Of a stretch of 46,005 bases of DNA, positions 8,001 to 16,084 are shown one piece after another; within the stretch, counting starts at the first letter, position 1; every line of letters starts with the position of its first letter. Origin of the DNA: Nonomuraea jiangxiensis. GTDB lineage: Bacteria; Actinomycetota; Actinomycetes; Streptosporangiales; Streptosporangiaceae. The DNA is taken from contig NZ_FNDJ01000052.1 of assembly GCF_900099965.1 (NCBI RefSeq), forward strand, positions 1-46,005, in the 5' to 3' direction. The position numbers and the translations under genes are program-made. The notes beneath the pieces were generated by a model, which searched no databases, had not been told where the DNA came from, and saw nothing but the letters and a program-made list of their open reading frames with translations.

Positions 8001-9131
8001 TCAGCTCGCTCCCGATGGTTCTTTGACTACTGAGTTGGGCGACTCCTGTTGCTGCATCGAGGTGCGCACCCGACCGAAGCCCTTGAGGACACGGTCGGCC
8101 GCTCTATAAAGAGACGGCCGGTCCATGACAATTGTTCGGGCCTTGTTCAAAGGAGTTCGGCCCATCCAGTGGACCGCCGCCGTCGCGGACGGTCTTGAGA
8201 TGCGGCCTTCGGCGACGTACAGGACACCGCTCTTGAGCCAGTCCTTGTACTCCTTGCCGCCCTTGCCCATGTCGACCATGTGCAGGCCGTCGTTCGCGGC
8301 GGCCTCGGCCATCTGGAGGTGGTGGACGATGCCCGGCGAATAGCGCCCGAACTCGGTGTCGTAGGCGGGGAACCACCCTACAAGCGTGGTCGCCGTACGG
8401 AGGCCGAAATGCCCGGCCACCGGTACGTCTCCGGCATACAGCATGGTCAGCACACCCGCGAAGTCCGATGACTTTTCGGCATGCATCATGTCGGTCAGCT
8501 CGACGATCCACGGCTGGGCGAACCTGTCGACCCGGCCGGTCCGGCGATACTGGTCGGACTTCCAGTTGAGCAGCGTGCGCAGCACCTCAGGGTCGGCCGA
8601 GGCCCACTCGAAGCGCAGCTCGCCCTGCTCCCGGCCGAGCTTGCGCTCCTTGTAGCGCACGGTCTTGAGGTTCTTCGGCGAGTTGGCCTTGACCTGCTCG
8701 ATCCAGGCCTCGAACCCGGAGGTGAAGTCCATGACCGGGGCGGGGCGCACGTCCATCTCGTAAGGGGCGAACGTCGGCTGCCCCGCCACGAGATGGTCGA
8801 AGTCGAACACGCTGAGCTTGCAGGCCCGCAGCAGGGCCTTCGCGTCGAGCTTGAGGTCCGGGGTGGAGATCAGCCCGTGGCACGTGGTCAGGAAGCCGCC
8901 GAGCGGTTTGCCGATGCCGAAGCTGTGCCGCTCGTACGGGAAGAATCCCGCGACGCGGCCGCCGTCGGAGATGACCGCAACCCTCACGTAGTCGCGCAAG
9001 CGGTCCATCGCCACGGCGAACTCGACGGACAGGAACGGATTGTCCAGACTCGGGTCGGCCTTCTGCAGCTCCCGCCACCGGGCCCGTTCGGCGTCGCCGA
9101 GCTCCCGCGGCCGAACTACCTGGATGTTCAC
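8001..9131 (-). CDS. GNAT-superfamily (BioF2/FemAB-like) acyltransferase of polysaccharide operon
   Basis: 376 residues from GTG at 9131 (the GTGA overlap with the preceding stop decides the start). The fold is that of the Acetyltransf_6/CelD-BcsL group: LDNPFLSVEFAVAMDRLRDYVRVAVISDGGRVAGFFPYERH at the N-terminus, NLKTVRYKERKLGREQG in the middle, then VAGHFGLRTATTLVGWFPAYDTEFGRYSPGIVHHLQMAEAAANDGLHMVDMGKGGKEYKDWLKSG. The last block is the hallmark of this family (acyl-CoA or aminoacyl donor, tandem GNAT folds). A role in acylating the glycan is inferred from the neighbours. Confidence 0.85.
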   Translation of the reverse strand: MNIQVVRPRELGDAERARWRELQKADPSLDNPFLSVEFAVAMDRLRDYVRVAVISDGGRVAGFFPYERHSFGIGKPLGGFLTTCHGLISTPDLKLDAKALLRACKLSVFDFDHLVAGQPTFAPYEMDVRPAPVMDFTSGFEAWIEQVKANSPKNLKTVRYKERKLGREQGELRFEWASADPEVLRTLLNWKSDQYRRTGRVDRFAQPWIVELTDMMHAEKSSDFAGVLTMLYAGDVPVAGHFGLRTATTLVGWFPAYDTEFGRYSPGIVHHLQMAEAAANDGLHMVDMGKGGKEYKDWLKSGVLYVAEGRISRPSATAAVHWMGRTPLNKARTIVMDRPSLYRAADRVLKGFGRVRTSMQQQESPNSVVKEPSGAS

Positions 9132-9496
9132 CTTGCCCTGGCCCCCTGTTCGGTCTGAATGCTCTTCCCCCGGTAAAGCACGCGCAGCACGTACATGAAC
9201 CCGCCGAGAACGGCGACGGTAGCCACACCGGCCCGGGGTGACCACGCGCCGAAGAGCAGCATGGCCTGGGCGAGGAGCACGTTCAGTACGAGGCTTGCCG
9301 CGGCTCCAACCGAAAGCGCGGCGAGGGGATCACGATCACGCAACAGTCCCACCACTGCCGCCCCTGGGACGACCAGGAGGAACAAGGAGATCAGGAACGG
9401 GCGCAGCGGCGTCTCTATGTCGAACAGCGCGACCACCGCCCCGGCGATGCAGGCGAGGGCCAGCAGCCAGGCCAGCGCTCTGCGGTGCTTGAGCAT
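9128..9496 (-). CDS. Small membrane protein, first gene of the polysaccharide operon
   Basis: 122 residues from ATG at 9496, preceded by GGAGAGAAACAGGAG; the open frame continues upstream to 9577 but those residues are hydrophilic and unlike the rest. There are three or four hydrophobic segments (ALAWLLALACIAGAVVAL, FLISLFLLVVPGAAVVGLL, LAALSVGAAASLVLNVLLAQAMLL, VATVAVLGGFMYVLRVLY). No family was recognised. The stop overlaps the next start as GTGA, so it is coupled to the acyltransferase gene and may be a scaffold or partner of the assembly machinery. Confidence 0.75.
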   Translation of the reverse strand: MLKHRRALAWLLALACIAGAVVALFDIETPLRPFLISLFLLVVPGAAVVGLLRDRDPLAALSVGAAASLVLNVLLAQAMLLFGAWSPRAGVATVAVLGGFMYVLRVLYRGKSIQTEQGARAR

Positions 9497-9790
9497 CTCC
9501 TGTTTCTCTCCTGCTCTTCCTGGTAAAGGCCGATCGGGTCGCAGTTCATGGGACCAATCGGCGCGCGGACACGTCAATGCCGACGCTTGGCGACCCGTCT
9601 CGGTTTACCGGCAGGCAAAGTTTTTTCGTGTGAGTTTCAGCACACGGTCAAGCCGTCTGTAGCCCCGGCAAGGTCCCCAAGCACACCAGAATGCCCTATC
9701 TGGCCGGGGATCCTCGACTCAGGGCCCGATTTATACCTTTTTGTCGCTTAAACTGGGGATCTCCTGTGAGTTTGCTCGCTATTTGCCGCT
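9497..9790 (-). promoter_or_regulatory. Leader region of the polysaccharide operon
   Basis: This 294-bp gap upstream of the leftward operon holds no convincing gene. On the minus strand a TTGACC (9651-9646) stands as a possible -35 box, next to a short inverted repeat with arms GTGTG and CACAC (9629-9645). The -10 box is not clear, so the promoter call is weak. If correct, the mRNA has a leader of more than 100 nt. Confidence 0.3.
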
Positions 9791-11371
9791 TTACTCACTC
9801 GTAGGAGCGCTTTGTCGGAATGACGGCTGCGAATCGGAGAGCGGCTCGCTCGGCTCCGGGGAGCTCGTGGGCTGGTCGTCCGGCGGTTCTGAGACCGGGA
9901 GCCGCTCGCCGTTCCAGGACAACGCGCAGGTCGCGGTGCCGCCGTTGGAGGTGAACACGACGCGGCCGCTGCCGGAGCCGGCCGGGTCCACGACCGTCAC
10001 CCAGACCTTCATGGAGCCGCCGGACTTGATCGACCCGCTCGCCGGATACACATCGAGGCCGTCCGAGGCGGTCGCCACCCAGGAGACGGCGGCGCGGCGG
10101 GCGCGCATCCCGATCTCGGACACTTCGTCGATCTTCGCCGGGCACGTGATGGCGAGCCGGGCGGTGGGCGCGGGGCGGCGGCGGGTGGGCGAGGGCGTGG
10201 TGGCCTGCCGGGTGCGGGGCTGCGCGGCGGCCGGCCGGGAGGTCGGCTGGACCCCTACGGACTCCCTGCCGCTCGGCGTCGGCGTGGGCGTGGGGGTCTC
10301 CGTCGGGGAGGGCGACGGCGTGCGCTCGTCCTGCTCCGGCACGGGCTCGGGCGCGGGGCTCTCCTCCTCCTGCGTAGGCGTGAGCGTGGGGGAGGGGGCG
10401 AGCTGCAGGGTCGTGGTGTTGGAGGCGCCGCGGCCGTTGATCACGACCATGGCGCCGGTCGCGGCCAGCACGCAGGCGCCGGCCAGCACCACCGGCGCCA
10501 GGCGGAGCGGCCTGCGCCGGCGCGGGCGCTGGGCGGGGGCCACGGGGAAGCCCGCCCGGTCGAAGGAGTCCCCGCGCTCCATGATCAGCGTCCGGGTCGG
10601 GTCGCGCTCGGGGTTGACGCACGTGTCAATCACCCGGCGGCGCAGCGAGAGCGGCGGGTACGCCACCGGCACCATGGCCAGCAGCCGCCCGGCCGAGACC
10701 TGCCGGTGCCGCCCCTCGGTGCACACCTCGCACCCGCTGATGTGCCCGGCCAGCCGGCGCCGCAGGAGCGGGGTGAGCGGTCCCTCCCACGAGTCCACCA
10801 TCGCCGACAGGTCGGGGCAGTGCGCCCGGCCGGTCCTGGCCAGCACCACGGCCGCGGCGGCGTTCTCCAGCCGGTCGCGGGCCCTGCCGAGCCGGGCCGC
10901 CGCCTGCCGCGAGGTCAGCCCGAGCACCGCGGCGACCTCGGCCGGGCTCAGCCGGTGGCGCAGCGACAGCAGCAGGAGCTCGCGCCCGTTCCCGCTCAGG
11001 TCGCCCAGCGTCTCGTGGACGAGGTCGGCCAGCTCGGGGTCGTCGTGCTCGGACGGCTGCGGCAGCGGCATGCCGGCCACGGGGGTCCGGTGCGCGAGCC
11101 TGGCCCGGACCTGGAAGCGGGTCAGCGCGTACAGCCAGGCCCGCAGCCGGCCCGGCTCGCGCAGCCGCCGCATGCCGCCCTGCGCGGTGACGAGCGCGTC
11201 ATGTACGGCGTCCGCCGCCACGTCCCCGTCGCCGGCCAGCCCGTAGGCGTAGTCGTGCAGCCGCTCGCCGTACAGGTCGTAGAGCTTGGCGGGAGCATCG
11301 GCGTGGGCGCGCAGCAGCGCATCGACGAGCTCGTGGTCCTCGGCGCGATCGACGGTCGGCCATCCGGGCAC
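9791..11371 (-). CDS. ECF sigma factor fused to zinc-finger, transmembrane and extracytoplasmic domains
   Basis: 526 residues from GTG at 11371, preceded by GGGGAGGG. Residues 15-95 match sigma-70 region 2 and 115-172 region 4 (LSPAEVAAVLGLTSRQAAARLGRARDRL is the helix-turn-helix). Residues 183-225 resemble an anti-sigma zinc finger, with HISGCEVC at 210-217. One membrane helix is at about 290-312 after a RRRR stop-transfer patch, then a Pro/Thr/Ser-rich linker (320-400), and a C-terminal beta-type domain (405-487) with two cysteines (410, 482) that could form a disulfide. Regulator and sensor thus sit in one chain. Comparable ECF groups with C-terminal membrane extensions are known in actinobacteria; the signal here is unknown. 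The VWA gene lies 120 bp upstream on the same strand. Confidence 0.85.
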   Translation of the reverse strand: MPGWPTVDRAEDHELVDALLRAHADAPAKLYDLYGERLHDYAYGLAGDGDVAADAVHDALVTAQGGMRRLREPGRLRAWLYALTRFQVRARLAHRTPVAGMPLPQPSEHDDPELADLVHETLGDLSGNGRELLLLSLRHRLSPAEVAAVLGLTSRQAAARLGRARDRLENAAAAVVLARTGRAHCPDLSAMVDSWEGPLTPLLRRRLAGHISGCEVCTEGRHRQVSAGRLLAMVPVAYPPLSLRRRVIDTCVNPERDPTRTLIMERGDSFDRAGFPVAPAQRPRRRRPLRLAPVVLAGACVLAATGAMVVINGRGASNTTTLQLAPSPTLTPTQEEESPAPEPVPEQDERTPSPSPTETPTPTPTPSGRESVGVQPTSRPAAAQPRTRQATTPSPTRRRPAPTARLAITCPAKIDEVSEIGMRARRAAVSWVATASDGLDVYPASGSIKSGGSMKVWVTVVDPAGSGSGRVVFTSNGGTATCALSWNGERLPVSEPPDDQPTSSPEPSEPLSDSQPSFRQSAPTSE

Positions 11372-11491
11372 GGATTTCCCTCCCCGCGGGTGGTACGGGC
11401 ACTCAGGCCCCACGCGGAGAGGACGCGGCCTCATTCGGGCGGGTTCGCCCGCCATGCCCAACAGGCATGGCGCCGAGCTTCGAGGCAGGGA

Positions 11492-13261
11492 TCAGCCGTC
11501 GCAGTTGGGGGAGCAGAGGCGGCGCTCCATGCCCTGCAGGAAGAAGTCGCGGACCTGCAGGATGTCCTTGGCGATGTACGCCTCGCCACCCGTGGCCTTG
11601 GCCAGCGCGTCCATCTGCGCCTTGCCTTTCTGGGCCTCAGGGCCGAACGCGATGAGCAGGATGCTGATGGGCCGCTTCGGGTCGTAGGTCTTCTTCAGGA
11701 ACTGCAGCAGCTGGGAGTTGCTGACGCCACCGTCAGGATCGTCGTTGCCCGCGCCGTCCGTGAGGATCAGCAGGGTGTTGATCTTGTCTCCCGCGTACGT
11801 CTTGGTCAGCTCCGTGTAGGCCGCCTTGACCGTGTCGTTCAGCCCCGTGTCGCCGGTGGGCTTGGCCTGGACCTGGGCGAAGGCCCGGACGAGCAGGTCC
11901 TTGCGGAGCACCCCGTTGACGGTCTCGCTGGCCGGTCCGACGGAGACCAGTTCCTTCCAGTCCCTGCCCTGCCCGTCCAGGTGCGTGGAGAACGACCACA
12001 GGCCCAGCTCGGAGTCGGCGGGGAACAGGCCGAGACCCTCGGTGGCGATCTTGTTGATGGCCTGCATGCGGGTCATGTTCGTGCCCGGCACGGGCAGCGC
12101 CATCGTGCCCGAGACGTCGAGAAGGGTGAGCAGCCGCGATCCGAGGTTCAGTCTGGACCAGGTCTGCACCATCCTGGCCACGGTCGCGCTGTCGGGCGGG
12201 TCCAGGGCCGGCGGCGTGTCCGGCGTGAAGCCCTTGTCCTTGGACAGCGCGGCTCCCGCCGAGCCGTCCGTGCCGCGGAACCCGTCCTCGCGCAGGGTCT
12301 TCTGGGCCGAGTCCGTCGCGAGGTCCTGCTTGAAGTCCGTCGCCGCCTTGATCACCGACGGGTCCTTGGCCAGGATCGTGACCGGGTAGTCCAGGCTCAG
12401 CGTGCCCTCCTTCGGATAGAGGGCGACCACCGGCGCGTCCGGCTTCTGCGAGTTGTGGGCGTAGATGGCCTGCTCGGAGGTGACGCCGACGGGCACCCTG
12501 CTGCCGGACTTCACGGTGAGGCTGGCCAGCAGCGCCGTCGAGTCGGAGGCGAGCTGGCCCGACAGTTCCTTCATCGCGCCCACCAGCGCCTGGTCCTGCT
12601 TGGCCTCCCTGGCCACGCCCGCGGCGGCCAGCAGCGCGGCCAGGCCGGCGGAGTTCTTCTGCGGGTCGAGGGCGAGCACGCGCACTTTCCTGCCGGGCCC
12701 GTCCACGTTCGCCACGTTCGCCGCGGCGACCATGCTGACCCAGCTCGGCTGGATGCTGCCGGACAGTTTCGCCGCGGCCGACCTGGCCGCCGCCAGCACC
12801 ACGGGGGAGGTGGCGACCGAGCCCTCCGGCTGCGGCAGCGCCTCGCCGGCGGGGGTCCTGCGGACGCTCTCCAGGAGGAGGCTGGAGTCGGCCACCCAGA
12901 AGTCGGCGGAGACCTTGCCCGCCGCCAGGGAGTTCGCGGTCCTGGCCGCCGCCTCCTTGGCCACCGTCACCTCGACGCAGCGGCTGTCGACCGAGTGCAG
13001 GGCCTTGTTGTACCGGCCGGCGATCTTGCTGAGCGCGGGCTGGATGTCCGGGGTCGCGACGACGCGCAGCGGTAGCTTGCCGTCCGAGCAGTCGTGGTCG
13101 CGATTGAAGATCACGAAGGCCGCGACGCCGAGCAGCACGGCCAGGGCGACGGCCCCGGCCAGGGGTACGAGCACCTTGCCTCGGCCGCGGGACCGTCTAC
13201 GAGCCGAGGGCTCGTGCGCGCGGTATCCGCCGTCGAACTCGTCTGTGCGGTGTCGCCCCAC
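11492..13261 (-). CDS. Membrane-anchored substrate-binding-like and VWA-domain protein
   Basis: 589 residues from GTG at 13261, preceded by GAAGAGGA. A basic N-terminus is followed by one membrane helix (30-53), so the rest is extracytoplasmic. Residues 64-345 resemble a bacterial extracellular solute-binding domain (SBP_bac_11 type). Residues 375-585 form a von Willebrand A domain with a MIDAS: DVSGT at 382-386, the conserved Thr in TGDTG (469-473), and Asp502 in TDGAGND. The motif is DxSGT rather than the strict DxSxS. The C-terminus carries a Cys pair (RRLCSPNC). Such fusions are common in actinobacteria but their function is unknown; metal-dependent binding of a surface protein is the usual proposal. 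Confidence 0.87.
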   Translation of the reverse strand: MGRHRTDEFDGGYRAHEPSARRRSRGRGKVLVPLAGAVALAVLLGVAAFVIFNRDHDCSDGKLPLRVVATPDIQPALSKIAGRYNKALHSVDSRCVEVTVAKEAAARTANSLAAGKVSADFWVADSSLLLESVRRTPAGEALPQPEGSVATSPVVLAAARSAAAKLSGSIQPSWVSMVAAANVANVDGPGRKVRVLALDPQKNSAGLAALLAAAGVAREAKQDQALVGAMKELSGQLASDSTALLASLTVKSGSRVPVGVTSEQAIYAHNSQKPDAPVVALYPKEGTLSLDYPVTILAKDPSVIKAATDFKQDLATDSAQKTLREDGFRGTDGSAGAALSKDKGFTPDTPPALDPPDSATVARMVQTWSRLNLGSRLLTLLDVSGTMALPVPGTNMTRMQAINKIATEGLGLFPADSELGLWSFSTHLDGQGRDWKELVSVGPASETVNGVLRKDLLVRAFAQVQAKPTGDTGLNDTVKAAYTELTKTYAGDKINTLLILTDGAGNDDPDGGVSNSQLLQFLKKTYDPKRPISILLIAFGPEAQKGKAQMDALAKATGGEAYIAKDILQVRDFFLQGMERRLCSPNCDG

Positions 13262-13424
13262 GATGTCCTCTTCGGTGTGCTTGTGACCTTCCGGAGACCC
13301 TAGCGGGAGATGCTCCGCAATACTCCGGGAACGATACTCGGTGCGGTCTATGTGGGAAAACAGCCCATTTAATGCGACGATTACCCAATGTGATGGGCTA
13401 TGGCTGCATAGGTAACTGTTCTGG

Positions 13425-13443
13425 CGTATCAACCAGTGATACG
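13425..13443 (-). terminator. Hairpin downstream of the CDF-like gene
   Basis: CGTATCA (13425-13431) and TGATACG (13437-13443) form a perfect 7-bp stem with a 5-nt loop, 13 nt past the stop of the leftward CDF-like gene. A second inverted repeat (AGCCCAT at 13362-13368, ATGGGCT at 13393-13399) lies between it and the VWA gene. Either could be a terminator or an operator for the VWA gene. Confidence 0.45.
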
Positions 13444-13456
13444 GATGTGATGCTTG

Positions 13457-14101
13457 TTACGTTCGATGACAGCAAAAATGTCCGCTCCAGGCCCGCCTGC
13501 CCTCGCGTACGGCGACCGCCGCCAGCGCCACCGCCATCGCCGGATCGGCCCACCACCAGCCGAAGGTGTTGAGCCACAGCCCGGCCAGCACCCCCGCCGC
13601 CATGGCCGCGCAAATGAGGTTCTGCGTGCCCTCGCCGGACGTGGCCGCCGACGCCAGCCGCAGGCCCAGCCGCCGCTTGGCCACTCCCAGCACCGGCATG
13701 CCGACCAGGCTGAGCGTGGTCACCACGATCCCCAGCGTGCTCGGCGCCGCCCGCTGTCCTGAGCCCAGATCGTGTGCGACATGCACGATGAGATAGGGCG
13801 CCAGCAGCCAGAAGCTCACCGCGACCGCCCGCCTGGCGGTCGTCTCCGCGTGCGGCGAGAGCGTGCGGGCGCCGGTGAACCGCCACACCACGATCAGGCT
13901 GGCCGCCGCCTCCACGAAGGCCGACAGGCTCCACCCGATCAACGCCACGGAATCCGCGGCCAGCCCCGCGGCCAGGCCGAGCGTGCTCTCCACGCCCAGC
14001 CAGGCCAGCGTGAACACGGACAGCGAACGAGCCGTTCGCGCTGCGTGCAACCAGTCGGCTGACGCGGCCGGATGCTCCTGAATCCGCTGGTCAGGCACCA
14101 T
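13457..14101 (-). CDS. Cation-diffusion-facilitator-like membrane protein
   Basis: 214 residues from ATG at 14101 with GGGGGA just upstream. About six hydrophobic segments. Helix 2, LAADSVALIGWSLSAFVEAAASLIVVWRF, and the final membrane block WWWADPAMAVALAAVAVREGRRAW match CDF transporters, which exchange divalent metals for protons. In canonical CDF proteins helix 2 carries HxxxD (or DxxxD) and helix 5 a second pair; here the sites are degenerate (SVALIG, WADP) and the C-terminal cytosolic domain is missing. It therefore belongs to the short actinobacterial 'cation transporter' class whose substrate is unknown. Confidence 0.8.
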   Translation of the reverse strand: MVPDQRIQEHPAASADWLHAARTARSLSVFTLAWLGVESTLGLAAGLAADSVALIGWSLSAFVEAAASLIVVWRFTGARTLSPHAETTARRAVAVSFWLLAPYLIVHVAHDLGSGQRAAPSTLGIVVTTLSLVGMPVLGVAKRRLGLRLASAATSGEGTQNLICAAMAAGVLAGLWLNTFGWWWADPAMAVALAAVAVREGRRAWSGHFCCHRT

Positions 14102-14240
14102 GATCCCCCGAACTCCCGGCTATCCGGCCGTCGACAGCGATATGTACCTTACCCACTACGGACAGTAACTCAAGGCTACCTTGGCAAAGGATGTTCAAGC
14201 TTCGCCGCATAATGACCGAAGATCAGTTGGGGGAGGGTTC

Positions 14241-15011
14241 GTGCCATTCACGCCCAGTCACGTGGCCTTGGTGGTGCCACTGATGGTTTCGCCGCGCGTG
14301 CGCAGGTTCGTTGATCCATGGGCGCTGGCGCTGGGGGCCATGGTCCCGGACCTGCCGATCTTCCTGCCGTTCCTGCCCGACTACACCGACTGGCACTCCT
14401 GGGCCGGCGTGGTCACCCTCGACCTGGCGGCCGTGCTGCTGCTGTTGCCCCTGTTCCACCTCGTCCTGCGGGACCCGCTGATCTCCCTCCTGCCGCCGTC
14501 CCTGGCCGGCCGCGCCGCCCTGCTCGTCCCGTACCGGATGGCCGTCCTGCCCATGGCCGCGGGTGGGGTGGTGGGCGCCGCCTCGCACGTCCTGTGGGAC
14601 TCCTTCACCCACTCCACCGGCCCCATGGAGTGGGGTCCCTGGCTGTCCGTCTCGGTCTTCGGCGTGATCAGGCTCTTCCGCCTGCTCCAGTACGTCTCGT
14701 CCGCGGTCGGTCTGGCCGTCGTGGTCTGGTGGGGCTGGCGCGGCCTGGCCCGGATGACCGCCACGGCGGTCCCGGACCGCCTGCGCCTGGCCCCGCGCGT
14801 ACGCTGGACCGTGCTGGCCGCCGCCGCGTTCGGCATCGTCGCGGGCGCCGTCCTGTGGCCGCTCGTGGACGAGCCCGTCCCCGAACTGGGCCTGCCGAGC
14901 GTGATCACCAAGACCGGCGCGGGCACCGTGGTGGGCCTGTGCCTGGTCCTGGCCTGCTACGCCGTGGTCTGGCAGGTCCTCCGGCGCATGGCAGTATCGG
15001 AAGGTGCATGA
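14241..15011 (+). CDS. DUF4184 family membrane protein
   Basis: 256 residues from GTG at 14241, preceded by GGGGGAGG. The start FTPSHVALVVPL, then FVDPWALALGAMVPDLPIF and SHVLWDSFTHSTGPMEWGPWL, are the signature blocks of DUF4184. Their conserved His and Asp residues (PSH, PDLP, HVLWDSFTH) recall membrane hydrolases related to the YdjM/metal-dependent hydrolase group. About six hydrophobic helices. No substrate is known. It overlaps the SpoU methyltransferase start by 8 bp and is probably co-transcribed with it. A CATAAT at 14208-14213 is a possible -10 box. Confidence 0.87.
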   Translation: MPFTPSHVALVVPLMVSPRVRRFVDPWALALGAMVPDLPIFLPFLPDYTDWHSWAGVVTLDLAAVLLLLPLFHLVLRDPLISLLPPSLAGRAALLVPYRMAVLPMAAGGVVGAASHVLWDSFTHSTGPMEWGPWLSVSVFGVIRLFRLLQYVSSAVGLAVVVWWGWRGLARMTATAVPDRLRLAPRVRWTVLAAAAFGIVAGAVLWPLVDEPVPELGLPSVITKTGAGTVVGLCLVLACYAVVWQVLRRMAVSEGA

Positions 15012-15816
15012 GCCCGTAACCGACGCCGACGACCCGCGCCTGTCCGACTACACCCGGCTGCGGGACGTGGAGCTGCGCAAGAGCCTGGAGGCCGAGCGCG
15101 GCCTGTTCCTGGCGGAGGGGGAGAAGGTGATCAGGCGGGCCATCGGCGCCGGCTACCCGATCCGCTCGGTCCTGACCACCCGGCGCTGGCTGCCCTCGCT
15201 CGCCGACGTGCTCGGGGACGCCACCGTCTACGTGGTGAGCGACGAGATCATGTCCGGCATCGCGGGCTTCCAGGTCCACCGCGGCGCCCTGGCCTCGATG
15301 GAGCGCCTCCCGCTCCCCACCGTGCAGTCCCTGATCACGGGCGGCCCGCGTCGCCTGCTCGTGCTGGAGGACCTGGTCGACCACTCCAACGTCGGCGCGA
15401 TCTTCCGGTCCGCGGCCGCGCTGGGGGTGGACGGGATCGTCCTGTCGCCGCGGTGCGCCGATCCGCTCTACCGGCGGGCGGTGAAGGTCTCCATGGGTGC
15501 GGTGTTCTCGATCCCGTACGCGCGGATGGACGACTGGTTCGAGGGGCTCGGCCGGTTGCGCGAGGCGGGCTTCCGTACGCTGGCGCTGACCCCCGACCAG
15601 CGCGCCACCCCCATCGACACCGTCAAGACGGGCGAACGGGTGGCCCTGCTGCTGGGCTCCGAGGGCGACGGCCTCTCCTCCCACTGGCTGGAGGAGGCGG
15701 ACGAGACGGTGTGCATCCCGATGAGCGCCGAGGCCATGGCGGCGGGCGTGGACTCCCTCAACGTCGTGGCCGCGGCAGCCATCGCCTGCCACGGGTTGAT
15801 GCGCTCGACGGGCTGA
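15004..15816 (+). CDS. SpoU/TrmH-family RNA 2'-O-methyltransferase
   Basis: 270 residues from GTG at 15004, overlapping the previous gene by 8 bp. An N-terminal substrate-binding region (LRDVELRKSLEAERGLFLAEGEKVI) precedes the SPOUT knot with its three motifs: NVGAIFRSAAALGVDG (motif 1), LLLGSEGDGLS (motif 2) and CIPMSAEAMAAGVDSLNVVAAAAIACH (motif 3). These bind S-adenosylmethionine and supply the catalytic Arg and Asn. The target is a ribose in rRNA or tRNA; the sequence does not decide between RlmB-like, TrmH-like and antibiotic-resistance (TsnR-like) roles. Confidence 0.9.
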   Translation: MHEPVTDADDPRLSDYTRLRDVELRKSLEAERGLFLAEGEKVIRRAIGAGYPIRSVLTTRRWLPSLADVLGDATVYVVSDEIMSGIAGFQVHRGALASMERLPLPTVQSLITGGPRRLLVLEDLVDHSNVGAIFRSAAALGVDGIVLSPRCADPLYRRAVKVSMGAVFSIPYARMDDWFEGLGRLREAGFRTLALTPDQRATPIDTVKTGERVALLLGSEGDGLSSHWLEEADETVCIPMSAEAMAAGVDSLNVVAAAAIACHGLMRSTG

Positions 15817-15838
15817 TGGGGGTTCTACCGTGCGGGAC

Positions 15839-15856
15839 ATACGACTCAAGTCGTAT
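15839..15856. promoter_or_regulatory. Operator-like palindrome ATACGACT-CA-AGTCGTAT
   Basis: Perfect 8-bp arms with a 2-nt centre, 22 bp past the methyltransferase stop and upstream of the broken two-component remnants. Palindromes of this ACGACT/AGTCGT type are what dimeric NarL/DesR-like response regulators of transporter operons bind. The most economical reading is that it is the surviving control site of the lost operon. Confidence 0.65.
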
Positions 15857-15923
15857 CCGGACCGGGGGACGCTCGCTTCCGGGCTGATACGCCGTGGGAG
15901 GCCGGGCTCCTGGCGTCGGTCTC

Positions 15924-16084
15924 GTGATCGAGTCAAACACACCGGGGTTCTTCCGCCTGGCCTTCGCCCTCGTTCTCCTCAGCGCCCTCGCCCTGTCCGC
16001 GACGCTGCGCTTCCCCGAGATCCTGCTCGACCCGCGCTCCTTCGCGGCCGGCGGGTCCACGCGCGGCTGCCGGTGCCGCCATGA
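15924..16084 (+). pseudogene. Remnants of a membrane protein and of a histidine kinase C-terminus
   Basis: A GTG at 15924 opens a short frame that reads as one hydrophobic helix (FFRLAFALVLLSALALSATL) and then loses sense near 16058. From about 16046 another frame encodes GRRVHARLPVPP and stops with TGA at 16082-16084, overlapping the next ATG. That tail is exactly how the ATPase domain of DesK-type histidine kinases ends, directly before their response regulator gene. The hydrophobic piece may be the end of a transporter permease. Both are too short to function. Confidence 0.55.

Noticed and set aside
9497..9790. Possible small gene on the plus strand in the gap before the sigma factor gene
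   Set aside because: Frames there are short, without a ribosome-binding site or sensible composition.
15830..16084. 84-codon ORF as an independent gene
   Set aside because: Only its last dozen residues make sense, as the end of a histidine kinase; the earlier part is arbitrary Arg/Pro-rich sequence.
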